Below are positions 45,501 to 47,300 of a DNA stretch of 64,000 nt, in pieces. The notes under the pieces are model-generated. The model did no database searches and had not been told where the DNA came from. It was given only the letters and a program-made list of their open reading frames with translations. A program made the translations under genes and the position numbers. Location: NCBI GenBank assembly GCA_029204225.1, contig CM055101.1:46053906-46117905 (forward strand), given 5' to 3'. The stretch is from Diphasiastrum complanatum. Lineage: Eukaryota; Streptophyta; Lycopodiopsida; Lycopodiales; Lycopodiaceae. Numbering within the stretch: position 1 is the stretch's first letter; each line of letters begins with the position of its first letter.

Positions 45501-47300
45501 CTAGCTGTTAAAATCTTGTGTGCTTTTCAATCAAACCTTTTGACATTTGTTGACCTAGTCTTCCTGAAGGCTACTGGTCTACATTATTCTGTTCTGTTTT
45601 GTTTCTTTCTTTTGACTTGTATTTTGAATTTCATATTTTCCAACATGACATCAAATGCATTGTAGTTGATAATGCAAGGGAAGCAATTTTTAGTGATCGG
45701 CTTGGAGAGCGATTTGCACACAGTCCTCTTACTAAGCAAGTATTAGCATGTTTGAGAAGCTGCCATATTTGACAGTTGAGCTGGCGATAACTTGATTTCA
45801 TCTTTGACTGAAATCTAGTAGTAAATGGGGATGCACCCTTAAGCATGGCTTCATCTGGGATTAACCTACTTGCTTGAAGAGTTTTATCTGACGTGAGAAA
45901 GCTATAGAGCATACTTTTCAATATAGTGCTGGATGTACCTGACTAAGCTACTTGATGTGCCATTGAGAGGGCATGTGTGCTGCAGGAGTGCAACTCCATC
46001 TATGTAGCATATAAATTTTAGGCATTGATACTGATCAGCATTTATTGATGTAGGCTTTACCAGTACTGTAGCTTCATAGCCTCCATTTTGGGGGTATTAG
46101 CACTCTCATGTGTTAGTAAATTTTCAGTCTCCAGGATGTCCCACACCATTTGTTTCTTCATGTTGAGTTATCGCCTATTTTGTTAAGCCAAACTTTTGTG
46201 TTTTTGGGCAGTTTAGTTTTTATTTGTATAGAAGGTTGTAAGCTTGAAGATACTACCCTTATAACTAATATGAGCAAAATAACACAAACATTTCGCAACA
46301 ATTTCTGTTGAAGCTAAAATTAGGCGATTGAAACTTATGCCATCTTCATAATCAGTAACGGTAACTTGGGAGCTGGTTATCCTAAAGACTTATTTATTAT
46401 TTTGTGCATGCATACCTTGGTATGAAGGTTTCTTTGATGCCAACACAAACAATCTCATGAAAGGTGCAGCTAGGCAGTATGAGGAAAAGGTTAATGTTCT
46501 TGTGATGGACTAGAGTCATTTAAACCTGCAGCTCCACAAAAGAGACTTCTGTGATTTTGTTGGGACACCTGCAGGCAGTGAGCGCTGAATTTTAGATGGT
46601 AGAGGTTCAATTTTTGAGGATACTGTAAATATAGTTCTTTGACGGCTTTCTAATTTTGATTATGTTTTACTCTTGTAATGATCCAATGGTACTCTCCTCC
46701 TCAATGTTGGTTTCTCCATTTGGCGGTTTTAGCTCTTTTTTTAGATAAAGGATATCATGCGCTAATTAAAATAATGGGTCAGAGACCTTTCCATCTTTTG
46801 CGTGCGACTCTACTATGTTTTCTAAACACTTACCATATCTAGCTTAGATTACTTTTTGTGTAAATTCTTTGGCAATCTTTGCCTGCCTGATAGAATCTAT
46901 GTAGACTTCTTTGGGTTTGTATCCCAAGAATGACAAGGAGGTGCGCGCATAGCAAATATTGTCTAAAAACTGATTGTTATCAGAATATGTCAACTTGCAG
47001 GTTAGAAAGATCACAGCCGAGCAGTTGTATTTGCTACTTATTCAAAGAGGAGAGGAACTAATGAGCGGTGGTTCAATCAACACTGCATTGGACTTGATCA
47101 GTGAGACTTGTTGGGATGGGCCTCTTGAAGGTTCTGCTGAAGTGAAAGCAACCTTAACCAGTTTTGCTGTAGGACAAAAAAGAATGCAGTGTTCTGAAAA
47201 CATGGGCTCTCAGGCACCAAGGCAGGAGTACAAGAAATCTTCAGCTCCTTCAGATGAAAACGAATCATATGCGTCTTTAGTGGATGCAGCAGGTTACTGA
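5449..47300 (+). CDS. TTN1: Tubulin-folding cofactor D (TBCD/TITAN1) gene, C-terminal two thirds, 10 exons
   Basis: Joined coding sequence: 5449-5619, 5738-5953, 8602-8800, 22915-23120, 23801-24028, 24398-24991, 25603-25905, 31242-31286, 31892-32077 and 47001-47300. It totals 2448 nt, 815 residues plus stop. All junctions keep frame and use AG/GT. Cofactor D is a large cytosolic HEAT/armadillo-repeat chaperone that captures beta-tubulin and, with cofactors E and C, forms alpha/beta-tubulin dimers; in Arabidopsis it is TITAN1. Seen here: [64 protein letters not shown] and [10 protein letters not shown], all typical of the family. Family members are about 1,200 residues, so some 400 N-terminal residues lie outside the window. 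The gene spans at least 42 kb because of retroelement-filled introns. Every exon is open, so it is probably functional, although transcription cannot be shown here. Confidence 0.9.
5738..5953 (+). CDS. TTN1: TBCD exon B (72 codons)
   Basis: Acceptor TGTTCAG, donor GTACTG, phase 0 at both ends. It starts [20 protein letters not shown], a TBCD hallmark, continues [20 protein letters not shown] and ends LLQSKIGHW. The family continues from HW directly into D...RELAAEAL, which is exactly how the exon at 8602 starts, so nothing is missing between them despite a 2.6-kb intron. Confidence 0.92.
5954..8601 (+). other. TBCD intron B-C, no gene recognised
   Basis: 2648 bp bounded by GT and TAG. No confident coding feature was seen. 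Two diverged copies of a short repeat lie near 6896-6962 and 8187-8262, sharing GAAGACTCT and CCTTTGGAGG in the same order. The stretch near 7905-8045 is reminiscent of LTR sequence but has no diagnostic ends. The longer open frames look like chance. Confidence 0.6.
8602..8800 (+). CDS. TTN1: TBCD exon C
   Basis: Acceptor TGTGTAG, donor GTAATG. It is 199 nt long, so it ends one base into a codon that the exon at 22915 completes. It encodes [20 protein letters not shown], then a HEAT-like repeat with [20 protein letters not shown], ending FRFSSG or E after splicing. It is followed by the first giant intron (14.1 kb). Confidence 0.92.
8801..9960 (+). other. Intronic stretch without recognised element
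   Basis: First part of the 14.1-kb TBCD intron. AT-rich, with local duplications such as AAAATCATGAC repeated near 9510-9535. No open frame carries a recognisable domain and no transposon ends were seen. Confidence 0.5.
10020..12930 (+). mobile_element. Decayed Ty3/gypsy element (RT, RNase H, integrase remnants)
   Basis: The coding order reads left to right with many stops and frameshifts. At 10780-10930 there is an RT N-terminal block ([12 protein letters not shown]). The RT catalytic box [12 protein letters not shown] is at 11149-11184. An RNase H start [15 protein letters not shown] lies near 11582, and QEFDMSIRY...DMVADALS at about 11846-11914. An integrase zinc-finger stretch ([12 protein letters not shown]) is near 12305. 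The integrase core is largely deleted before [12 protein letters not shown] near 12550. The residues match the chromovirus at 15315-19760 wherever both are present, so it is an older member of the same lineage. Confidence 0.8.
10080..10234 (+). repeat. 83-bp tandem duplication
   Basis: Two adjacent copies, starting at 10080 and 10163, share GAGGCAYTGGGTGAAGAC and the following AATACTGTGATGTCAATGATG with a few substitutions. It lies at the left edge of the decayed gypsy element and makes a short open frame on each strand that is repeat-derived. Confidence 0.8.
12931..13560. other. AT-rich stretch, no gene seen
   Basis: Contains a perfect 9-bp inverted repeat AAATTACAA/TTGTAATTT near 12984-13007 and short iterations of GGGTTGRCAAGG. 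From about 13180 there may be remnants of the minus-strand gypsy element, too degraded to assign domains. Confidence 0.4.
14127..14141. repeat. SINE target-site duplication, left copy
   Basis: TCAATTGTGGGAATG, repeated exactly at 14227-14241 on the other side of the 85-bp SINE. Length and perfection fit LINE-mediated insertion. Confidence 0.85.
14142..14226 (-). mobile_element. Short tRNA-derived SINE (85 bp) inside gypsy RT
   Basis: On the minus strand it contains a perfect pol III A box (TGGCTCAGTTGG, within GGGGTTGGCTCAGTTGGTTG) and, some 30 bases on, a B box (GGTTCGAGCCT), in tRNA-like order and spacing. Exact 15-bp target duplications flank it. It lacks an evident A-tail, so it is either a tRNA-head-only SINE or a retroposed tRNA-like transcript. 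It interrupts a gypsy RT frame that reads across the insertion site when the insert is ignored, so it arrived after the gypsy element. Confidence 0.8.
14227..14241. repeat. SINE target-site duplication, right copy
   Basis: Exact repeat of 14127-14141. Confidence 0.85.
14471..14854 (+). other. Unassigned intronic stretch with weak open frames
   Basis: Two overlapping + frames of about 80 residues were examined (14467-14706 and 14673-14930). Neither shows a domain I recognise. The stretch lies between a gypsy remnant and a LINE fragment and is probably transposon-derived. Confidence 0.3.
14855..15300 (+). pseudogene. LINE reverse transcriptase fragment
   Basis: Encodes KLYGTILQ...LHALGQAGF..., [15 protein letters not shown] and [20 protein letters not shown], collinear with the LINE RT at about 37320-37740. 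An in-frame stop follows Ile at 15124-15126, and GVKQGCPL has decayed to VK*GCSL. It is cut on the right by the 5' LTR of the chromovirus at 15315. Confidence 0.85.
15315..15630 (+). repeat. Chromovirus 5' LTR (316 bp)
   Basis: Starts TGTTACGAGCTCGTAACC and ends GGATCTATTACA. It is near-identical to the 3' LTR at 19410-19760 except for an internal deletion of some 40 bases near 15490 and a few substitutions, which suggests a fairly recent insertion. The start contains a palindrome, GTTACGAGCTCGTAAC. Confidence 0.88.
15632..15644 (+). promoter_or_regulatory. Primer-binding site (initiator tRNA-Met)
   Basis: TGGTATCAGAGCC begins one base after the 5' LTR end. It is the standard plant tRNA-Met primer site. 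Confidence 0.85.
15645..16523 (+). other. Chromovirus untranslated leader
   Basis: About 880 bp between the primer-binding site and the gag ATG. The word CCAGCGA or its variants recurs near 15898, 16092 and 16183. Small open frames here show no domain. This is the usual place for packaging signals, though none is recognised. Confidence 0.6.
16524..17060 (+). pseudogene. Chromovirus gag, N-terminal part (stop at 17058)
   Basis: 178 residues from ATG ([15 protein letters not shown]). An acidic, Glu-rich N-terminus precedes the capsid-like region [20 protein letters not shown] and AYKWWLNL, typical of Retrotrans_gag. A TAG at 17058-17060 interrupts it. The same frame continues without shift through [20 protein letters not shown] into the next open frame, so a single nonsense codon splits gag. 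Confidence 0.85.
17172..18041 (+). pseudogene. Gag C-terminus fused to RNase H tail
   Basis: In frame with the upstream gag. Residues 1-120 are the capsid end and a Lys-rich linker. A nucleocapsid knuckle [14 protein letters not shown] follows, in which the His of CX2CX4HX4C is Leu. Around 17660 gag sequence jumps to [20 protein letters not shown] and [11 protein letters not shown], the end of gypsy RNase H, which marks an internal deletion of protease, RT and most of RNase H. An acidic tail follows before a stop. Confidence 0.85.
18023..18328 (+). pseudogene. Chromovirus integrase zinc-finger (H2C2) domain
   Basis: Contains [17 protein letters not shown], then the HHCC finger [20 protein letters not shown]...CQICQ, both standard for gypsy integrase. 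A frameshift ends the frame at 18328. The core continues in another frame ([15 protein letters not shown], first catalytic Asp), and more frameshifts around 18466 and 18560 damage the second Asp region. Confidence 0.82.
18614..19075 (+). pseudogene. Chromovirus integrase core end and C-terminal domain
   Basis: Begins at [15 protein letters not shown], which contains the catalytic Glu of the D,D35E core, then [16 protein letters not shown] and [14 protein letters not shown]. It ends by frameshift inside the GPF/Y module, compared with the copy at 28424-28795, where the corresponding stretch is intact. Confidence 0.82.
19174..19398 (+). pseudogene. Integrase-linked chromodomain
   Basis: [20 protein letters not shown] and [12 protein letters not shown] form the chromodomain that defines chromoviruses. 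In known families it can guide integration by binding modified histones. The stop at 19396-19398 is followed directly by the polypurine tract and 3' LTR. Confidence 0.82.
19397..19409 (+). promoter_or_regulatory. Polypurine tract
   Basis: Purine run AAGGGGGAGGGAG ending at the first base of the 3' LTR; primes plus-strand synthesis in LTR retrotransposons. Confidence 0.75.
19410..19760 (+). repeat. Chromovirus 3' LTR (351 bp)
   Basis: Same ends as the 5' LTR (TGTTACGA...ATTACA) and complete. A third copy of this LTR lies at 28873-29226. Confidence 0.88.
19761..21350 (+). pseudogene. Rearranged LINE copy: endonuclease tail joined to post-RT region
   Basis: Starts with the end of the endonuclease ([17 protein letters not shown]-like, in shifting frames, 19770-19880). 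It then jumps to the region after RT ([13 protein letters not shown], near 19935), then [10 protein letters not shown] (near 20275), HQLAIET (near 20690) and the zinc-finger end [14 protein letters not shown] (20880-20920). RT is missing. Related to the LINE at 34457-39530. Many stops and frameshifts. Confidence 0.75.
21365..21850 (-). pseudogene. LINE fragment between endonuclease and RT
   Basis: Minus-strand frames show [31 protein letters not shown] and, further upstream, [10 protein letters not shown]. These match [30 protein letters not shown] and [10 protein letters not shown] in the LINE ORF2 at 36700-37080. It is a separate LINE copy inserted opposite to the neighbouring one. Confidence 0.7.
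21941..22572 (+). pseudogene. Ty3/gypsy gag-nucleocapsid-protease fragment
   Basis: Encodes a gag segment with a Gln-rich helix ([14 protein letters not shown]), then [18 protein letters not shown] (a knuckle lacking its final Cys), then the protease region [23 protein letters not shown], where the usual DSGS or DTGS active site reads DDGS. Frameshifts occur near 22150 and 22340. RT is absent on the right. Confidence 0.7.
22573..22914 (+). other. End of TBCD intron C-D
   Basis: No element recognised. Ends with a pyrimidine-rich stretch and TGTTCTACAG before the exon. Confidence 0.6.
22915..23120 (+). CDS. TTN1: TBCD exon D
   Basis: Acceptor TTCTACAG, donor GTCAAA. The first two bases complete the Glu codon begun at 8800. 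It encodes [31 protein letters not shown] and [10 protein letters not shown], which match the plant family closely. Relative to Arabidopsis, about three residues appear missing at the junction with the next exon (QIQ directly to VSAVAG). Confidence 0.92.
23121..23800 (+). other. TBCD intron D-E (680 bp)
   Basis: Ordinary intron without transposon homology, containing an alternating purine-pyrimidine tract at 23584-23632. Ends CTATTTTCAG. Confidence 0.75.
23584..23632. repeat. (TG)n and purine-pyrimidine alternating tract
   Basis: ATGCATGTGTGTG... runs into CGCACGCGCACGTGTGCATGTG, an alternating tract that could adopt Z-DNA. It lies in a TBCD intron. Confidence 0.8.
23801..24028 (+). CDS. TTN1: TBCD exon E (76 codons)
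   Basis: Acceptor TATTTTCAG, donor GTAGTA, phase 0 at both ends. Encodes [15 protein letters not shown], then [20 protein letters not shown], the armadillo-like repeat present in plant cofactor D, ending CFASSLE, which the next exon continues with [11 protein letters not shown] as in the family. Confidence 0.92.
24185..24245 (-). mobile_element. Possible tRNA-derived SINE in TBCD intron E-F
   Basis: Minus strand: a B-box-like GGGTTCAACTC, with GGTTGTCCTCCAGTAAGTGG about 35 bases upstream as a weak A-box region. No target duplication was identified. Low confidence. Confidence 0.3.
24398..24991 (+). CDS. TTN1: TBCD exon F (198 codons)
   Basis: Acceptor GGTGCAG, donor GTACAA after ...SIHWA, phase 0. 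Longest exon. Shows [39 protein letters not shown] and [20 protein letters not shown], ending [14 protein letters not shown]. This is the start of the cofactor D C-terminal (TFCD_C) domain. Reading through the donor gives an unrelated Ser-rich tail and stop at 25063, which is intron sequence. Confidence 0.93.
25603..25905 (+). CDS. TTN1: TBCD exon G (101 codons)
   Basis: Acceptor TTGTGCAG, donor GTGATT, phase 0. Encodes [40 protein letters not shown] (a signature segment of the C-terminal domain), an Asp/Ser-rich linker and [18 protein letters not shown] 5.3-kb intron follows. Confidence 0.93.
25906..26880 (+). other. Start of TBCD intron G-H
   Basis: No recognised element up to about 26880. 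Two overlapping + frames at 26547-26827 have no domain and look like chance. Confidence 0.5.
26880..27244 (+). repeat. 3' part of an LTR, same family as 39740-40638
   Basis: Shares GTATGGGAC, GGATCTTGAG, TGCTTGTGATT, AGCAAGGGGGTGCTAGATAG and the terminal TTGTAAAA with the LTR at 39740-40638, in the same order. Directly abuts truncated chromovirus sequence at 27245, so the LTR inserted into that element and its left part has been lost or diverged. Confidence 0.7.
27764..28069 (+). pseudogene. Chromovirus integrase catalytic core, N-terminal part
   Basis: [20 protein letters not shown] carries the first catalytic Asp. [18 protein letters not shown] is standard gypsy integrase. [14 protein letters not shown] carries the second Asp. 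A frameshift just after it ends the open frame near 28010-28069. The zinc-finger region upstream (27510-27760) is frameshifted. Confidence 0.82.
28124..28390 (+). pseudogene. Integrase core end fragment
   Basis: [37 protein letters not shown] and [12 protein letters not shown]. The preceding H-P-Q-T-D-G-Q region with the catalytic Glu is shifted in frame near 28085-28110. Ends at TGA (28388-28390), where the sister copy reads CGA (Arg). Confidence 0.78.
28424..28795 (+). pseudogene. Integrase GPF/Y module and chromodomain
   Basis: [20 protein letters not shown] and [13 protein letters not shown] form the gypsy GPF/Y module. [18 protein letters not shown] starts the chromodomain. The conserved Trp that follows is a TAG stop here (28793-28795), whereas the sister copy at 19331 has TGG. 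Confidence 0.82.
28873..29226 (+). repeat. Chromovirus LTR (354 bp)
   Basis: Starts TGTTACGAGCATG and ends GATCTCTAACA. It is complete and collinear with the LTR at 19410-19760. Preceded by the polypurine tract AAGGGGGAGGGAG. Confidence 0.87.
29227..29375 (+). pseudogene. Ty3/gypsy RT fragment
   Basis: [20 protein letters not shown], then [20 protein letters not shown]: the RT connection region (GHxxSxxGIxVDPxK...NLRELRSF) of a non-chromovirus gypsy element. Bounded on the left by the chromovirus LTR and on the right by a copia piece. Confidence 0.7.
29395..29520 (+). pseudogene. Ty1/copia RT catalytic fragment (YVDD box)
   Basis: Reads [17 protein letters not shown] then [22 protein letters not shown] is the copia RT catalytic box and is intact, but one stop lies upstream and only about 40 residues remain. 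Confidence 0.75.
29566..30134 (-). repeat. Copia 3' LTR (569 bp)
   Basis: On the minus strand it starts TGTTGGAAATGG (30134), immediately after a polypurine tract AAGAGGGAG (30143 to 30135), and ends CTATTCCCCAACA (29566). The ends form a TGTTGG/CCAACA pair. It belongs to the RNase H fragment on its right. Confidence 0.75.
30136..30385 (-). pseudogene. Ty1/copia RNase H C-terminal fragment
   Basis: On the minus strand: [20 protein letters not shown], then [19 protein letters not shown] and [15 protein letters not shown], the standard copia RNase H end (D.SAI.LA.NP..H.RTKHI...FIRD...G...V..V.T.D..AD..TK.L). The open frame reads past the gag-pol end into the LTR. Confidence 0.82.
30386..31241 (+). 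other. End of TBCD intron G-H, no element recognised
   Basis: AT-rich, no coding motifs. Ends GGTTATTGTAG before the small exon. Confidence 0.6.
31242..31286 (+). CDS. TTN1: TBCD exon H (15 codons)
   Basis: A 45-bp exon bordered by TATTGTAG and GTACTT, phase 0 on both sides. It encodes [15 protein letters not shown], equivalent to the TIEILFSSxIFxNQ segment that follows VPxxK in plant cofactor D. Without it the protein would miss a conserved stretch, and with it the flanking exons align without gap. Confidence 0.85.
31287..31891 (+). other. TBCD intron H-I (605 bp)
   Basis: Ordinary intron. It contains a local near-duplication (AGAAAGTAAGAAATTTC / GGGAAAGTAAGAAAGATTTTC, with AGTCCTTTTCTT) near 31536-31630. 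Ends ATCTTTCAG. Confidence 0.7.
31892..32077 (+). CDS. TTN1: TBCD exon I (62 codons)
   Basis: Acceptor ATCTTTCAG, donor GTGTGT, phase 0. Encodes [40 protein letters not shown] and [14 protein letters not shown]. The SHRYPK motif continues in the family with (V/I)RKxxAEQ, which is exactly the start of the last exon 15 kb downstream. Confidence 0.92.
32078..33519 (+). other. Start of TBCD intron I-J with a degenerate duplication
   Basis: Two direct copies of some 110 bp (32568-32680 and 33191-33303) share GATTGTGGTGGTTT-like starts, GTGGTGGCTTGGATGGATTC and TGCTGGAAGTTGCAGAGCTGG. A further shared word AGCAATGTCGC follows each copy. No coding domain was recognised. It is probably an old repeat. 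Confidence 0.5.
33520..33883 (+). repeat. 5' LTR, first part, ending in (CT)n
   Basis: Matches the 3' LTR at 43270 through AGTTAYGGACTCGGCTCATT, ACATTCGCC, GGAGGGCGCACTATT, TTTTAGGGCT and ATAAGTAGG, then reaches a long (CT)n tract, where a LINE copy begins. The tract lies just downstream of a TATA-like GTATAAGTAGG, so probably in the LTR's transcribed R region. Confidence 0.75.
33813..33883. repeat. (CT)n microsatellite, about 70 bp
   Basis: Pure CT repeat at the LTR/LINE junction. Confidence 0.95.
33884..34058 (+). mobile_element. 5'-truncated LINE 3' end (piece 1)
   Basis: Short 3'-UTR-like sequence ending in GGAAAAGACGTTAATAAAGCTTT, the same terminus as the next piece and close to that of the full LINE. 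The following bases are LINE C-terminal coding sequence of another copy, so that copy inserted exactly at this tail. Confidence 0.6.
34059..34456 (+). mobile_element. 5'-truncated LINE 3' end (piece 2) with (CT)n tail
   Basis: Begins in the ORF2 C-terminal end ([20 protein letters not shown] ... TLHTYF, stop), continues with 3' UTR including two copies of ACCTGGCCCGGGTTGTGGGC 52 bp apart, and ends GATGTTAATAAAGCTTTATTT followed by (CT)n. Collinear with 39090-39530 of the full LINE. Confidence 0.7.
34418..34457. repeat. (CT)n microsatellite at LINE 3' end
   Basis: Pure CT repeat following the LINE terminus TTAATAAAGCTTTATTT and preceding the 5' end of the next LINE. Confidence 0.95.
34629..35664 (+). 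pseudogene. LINE ORF1 (RNA-binding protein), frameshifted
   Basis: N-terminal half (34629-35150) is very Pro/Ser-rich with repeated TPSLP and PTPSLALP units, followed by a helical stretch [35 protein letters not shown] likely to form a coiled coil. A +1 shift near 35145 leads into [20 protein letters not shown]. An in-frame TGA at 35329 sits in NVRV*GIED, where L1-type ORF1 proteins have an Arg-Gly or similar, so it may be a CGA-to-TGA change. The C-terminal domain (35410-35661) reads [20 protein letters not shown] and [20 protein letters not shown], like L1 ORF1 C-terminal domains. ORF1 proteins bind LINE RNA as nucleic-acid chaperones. It ends at TAG 35662-35664, in frame with ORF2. Confidence 0.75.
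35662..35704 (+). promoter_or_regulatory. UAG plus GC hairpin between LINE ORF1 and ORF2
   Basis: The ORF1 stop TAG (35662-35664) is followed after six bases by GGGCCCCC (35671-35678), which is perfectly complementary to GGGGGCCC (35697-35704), giving eight G-C pairs with an 18-base loop. ORF1 and ORF2 are in the same frame, and no ATG occurs between the TAG and the start of endonuclease homology. The geometry resembles stop-codon readthrough or reinitiation signals; the function is inferred. Confidence 0.5.
35716..38556 (+). CDS. LINE ORF2: endonuclease and reverse transcriptase
   Basis: 946 residues open. No ATG precedes the homology: the frame is open from just after the ORF1 TAG, and the nominal start used here is TTG. 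Endonuclease motifs: [37 protein letters not shown] and [12 protein letters not shown] motifs: [58 protein letters not shown] and [20 protein letters not shown]. The catalytic box reads [11 protein letters not shown]: the first Asp of YADD is Gly (GGT at 37822-37824), so RT should be inactive. After [22 protein letters not shown] and [17 protein letters not shown] at 38554 ends the open frame, but homology continues in frame to 39318. Confidence 0.88.
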   Translation: MRLSLWNCNCIHSSATAGDFRDFCTTGDILILTETHESPERGLPCIEGFCWLSTCRGKMRALTSHGSGGVACLFRDSLQPWVELLYTDEQARYIWIRLDHRLMELDRDIFLAICYFPPETSAFTSEEESPFMDISSDIIRYEDRGYILLAGDFNARTGSRQTEFHRAADDPQRIHALDWDDLGLIRRSADAAGPVTSYGEQMLQLGEAHGLAIYNGLLQLPGSGDYTCFPHSGGHSVVDYFMGSPLLLHFISSFSVHRNTLSDHSYLSLSVGHLHITPIFFSTPTAKPTYRYTSHHTPLYREALSDLLTYFPYEHTLEEQSLFLVQTIHTAASIAFPSPRPKDQQRHRPYNPWYDQECIQLHQNLIYACSHLPHLTKTISRVYRRTTKKKKIAYEIGQGKKLMDLLFSSSSGSFWKRFLPLSPPPRITDLSTWVAYATSLYTIPDTPPLPTSYLTDTFAIFTNELIEKAITRLHSHKAKDIDELEAALDILSPFLSILFNRAVTSDFPSPWSTNLIHPIHKGGDPMKVDNYRTIMISHLFAKVYGSILQSEISTEMDARSLHAIGQAGFRPGYTTSDHIFTLRSIIEEAKAKRERVYCCFVDFRKAFDSVPRHLLIQRLHDRGFQEDTIQAVVALYKRVIGKVRLSGVISPEVVSTIGVKQGCPLSPTLFGLYIDELEHVIQSDGGEGCTLGDLIIAILLYAGDVVLLSRTREGLQRHLDALLSFCTRWGLSVNVAKTKVMVLNTSRSFMMRQELLWDGHPLEVVDSYTYLGVLFSGPTFNMRHAAISRVQKGYASLIDLERLCFRSHIRDATSKCRLFDTMVVPSAMYASETWSTGLTATDWAYISRLQIHLLSRMIRAKPSIPHQIILAEFAVPPIQIEALFHIVTFIQRVEDLQDGGTHYVVAALSSSRRLHSEGHLFSWYSQACRLLSTLGIQISDLPASTH
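38557..39318 (+). pseudogene. LINE ORF2 C-terminal region with zinc finger
   Basis: Same frame as ORF2, separated from it by TAG at 38554 and containing another TAG near 38731, where the copy at about 20672 has a Glu codon (GEFRV). Contains [20 protein letters not shown], a CxxC...HxxxxC finger typical of the end of plant LINE ORF2 (zf-RVT), then [20 protein letters not shown] and an Arg-rich tail ending [12 protein letters not shown]. Without the two stops ORF2 would be about 1,200 residues. Confidence 0.8.
39319..39530 (+). other. LINE 3' UTR and CT tail
   Basis: Includes the terminal ACATTAATAAAATC, with AATAAA as possible poly(A) signal, (CTTT)n and a 38-bp (CT)n. A CT-rich tail instead of poly(A) is unusual for an L1-like LINE. 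Confidence 0.7.
39493..39530. repeat. (CT)n microsatellite
   Basis: Pure CT repeat between the LINE terminus and the second half of the host LTR. Confidence 0.95.
39531..39632 (+). repeat. 5' LTR, second part
   Basis: TCTTTCCTGCTTTTCTAAAC, TTGCTTATGTGCTGCTTT and TTCATAACT match the 3' LTR segment 43571-43690. It resumes the LTR interrupted at 33883, which shows that the LINE stack is inserted in the LTR's CT tract. Confidence 0.75.
39633..39646 (+). promoter_or_regulatory. Primer-binding site (initiator tRNA-Met)
   Basis: TGGTATCAGAGCAC directly after the LTR end CATAACT. A mutated version (TGGTATCATAGCAC) follows the 3' LTR at 43691. Confidence 0.82.
39740..40638 (+). repeat. Solo LTR (about 900 bp) with ACCAG target duplication
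   Basis: Starts TGTTACATACCTATGTAAC, itself palindromic, and ends TTGTAAAA. It is flanked by ACCAG on both sides (39735-39739 and 40639-40643). It splits the leader of the surrounding element. A TATA-like CTATAAGAGAGGG lies near 40259. The same family appears at 26880-27244 with the same TTGTAAAA end. Confidence 0.75.
40639..41270 (+). other. Leader of the gag-only element
   Basis: Non-coding. Repeats the words CCAGCGCCCATTT and CCATTTCCAGC many times. The same words recur in the second leader at 43690-44190. The open frame at 40806-41288 is hydrophobic without family resemblance and probably spurious. Confidence 0.5.
41270..42096 (+). pseudogene. Decayed gypsy gag (capsid region)
   Basis: Reads [39 protein letters not shown] and [14 protein letters not shown], the standard Retrotrans_gag capsid pattern, with several in-frame stops and frameshifts. 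It ends at the inserted LTR at 42097 and resumes at 42737. Confidence 0.72.
42097..42736 (+). repeat. Solo-LTR-like insertion in gag (640 bp)
   Basis: Starts TGTAATTATT and ends AACAATTACA (7-bp inverted ends TGTAATT/AATTACA). It interrupts gag: capsid lies on the left, and the gag linker and knuckle on the right. A clear target duplication was not found. Contains two 81-bp tandem repeats with CACGTG-like cores. Confidence 0.6.
42270..42420 (+). repeat. 81-bp tandem repeat with G-box palindromes
   Basis: Copies start at 42270 and 42351. Each contains GACAYGTGTCAYATGCTCA, GGGACACTTGGTCCARTGCA and TGAGTGACAC. GTGACACGTGTCAC at 42268-42281 is a perfect 14-bp palindrome around CACGTG, a plant G-box core. 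Confidence 0.75.
42737..43269 (+). pseudogene. Gypsy gag nucleocapsid and truncated protease
   Basis: A continuous frame from 42723: a Ser/Pro-rich linker, the intact knuckle [14 protein letters not shown], an acidic segment [20 protein letters not shown], then the protease start [16 protein letters not shown], in which the DTG or DSG active site is DMG. The frame runs into the 3' LTR, with RT and integrase missing. Confidence 0.78.
43270..43690 (+). repeat. 3' LTR (421 bp) with AGTTAYG...CRTAACT ends
   Basis: Preceded by the purine-rich GTTGGGGGACCCGTG and followed by TGGTATCATAGCAC. Ends AGTTACGGACTC and ATTCGTAACT mirror those of the 5' LTR (AGTTATGG, TTCATAACT). Contains a TATA-like GGCTATAAGTAGGG and a short CT run at the position where the 5' LTR carries the LINE stack. 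Confidence 0.72.
43691..44190 (+). other. Second leader copy after the 3' LTR
   Basis: A mutated tRNA-Met primer site (43691-43704), then GGACCAGCTCCCAT, CCTTGGCGGA, CCAGCGCCCAATT and similar leader words. Suggests an LTR-internal-LTR-internal tandem truncated here. Confidence 0.5.
44191..47000 (+). other. End of TBCD intron I-J
   Basis: A short duplication (GGACATCAGTAGATGGTTT at about 44286 and 44344), a hairpin cluster at 44616-44692, then AT-rich DNA without recognised genes or elements up to CAACTTGCAG. Confidence 0.6.
44616..44692. repeat. Hairpin cluster (GGATCG words)
   Basis: After a 17-base A-run: AGCGATCC/GGATCGCT around a 7-base loop (44616-44638), then GCAGCGGATC/GATCCGCTGC around GT (44671-44692). 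Both stems are perfect. Same design as the clusters at 4205 and 4880 with different words. Confidence 0.65.
47001..47300 (+). CDS. TTN1: TBCD last exon J (99 codons plus stop)
   Basis: Acceptor CAACTTGCAG, phase 0, stop TGA at 47298-47300. Encodes [36 protein letters not shown] and a Ser/Gln-rich tail ending VDAAGY. The AEQxYLxLxQ...ISExCWxG pattern is that of plant cofactor D C-termini. The tail is longer than I would expect for flowering plants. Confidence 0.92.
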   Translation, partial: VRKITAEQLYLLLIQRGEELMSGGSINTALDLISETCWDGPLEGSAEVKATLTSFAVGQKRMQCSENMGSQAPRQEYKKSSAPSDENESYASLVDAAGY

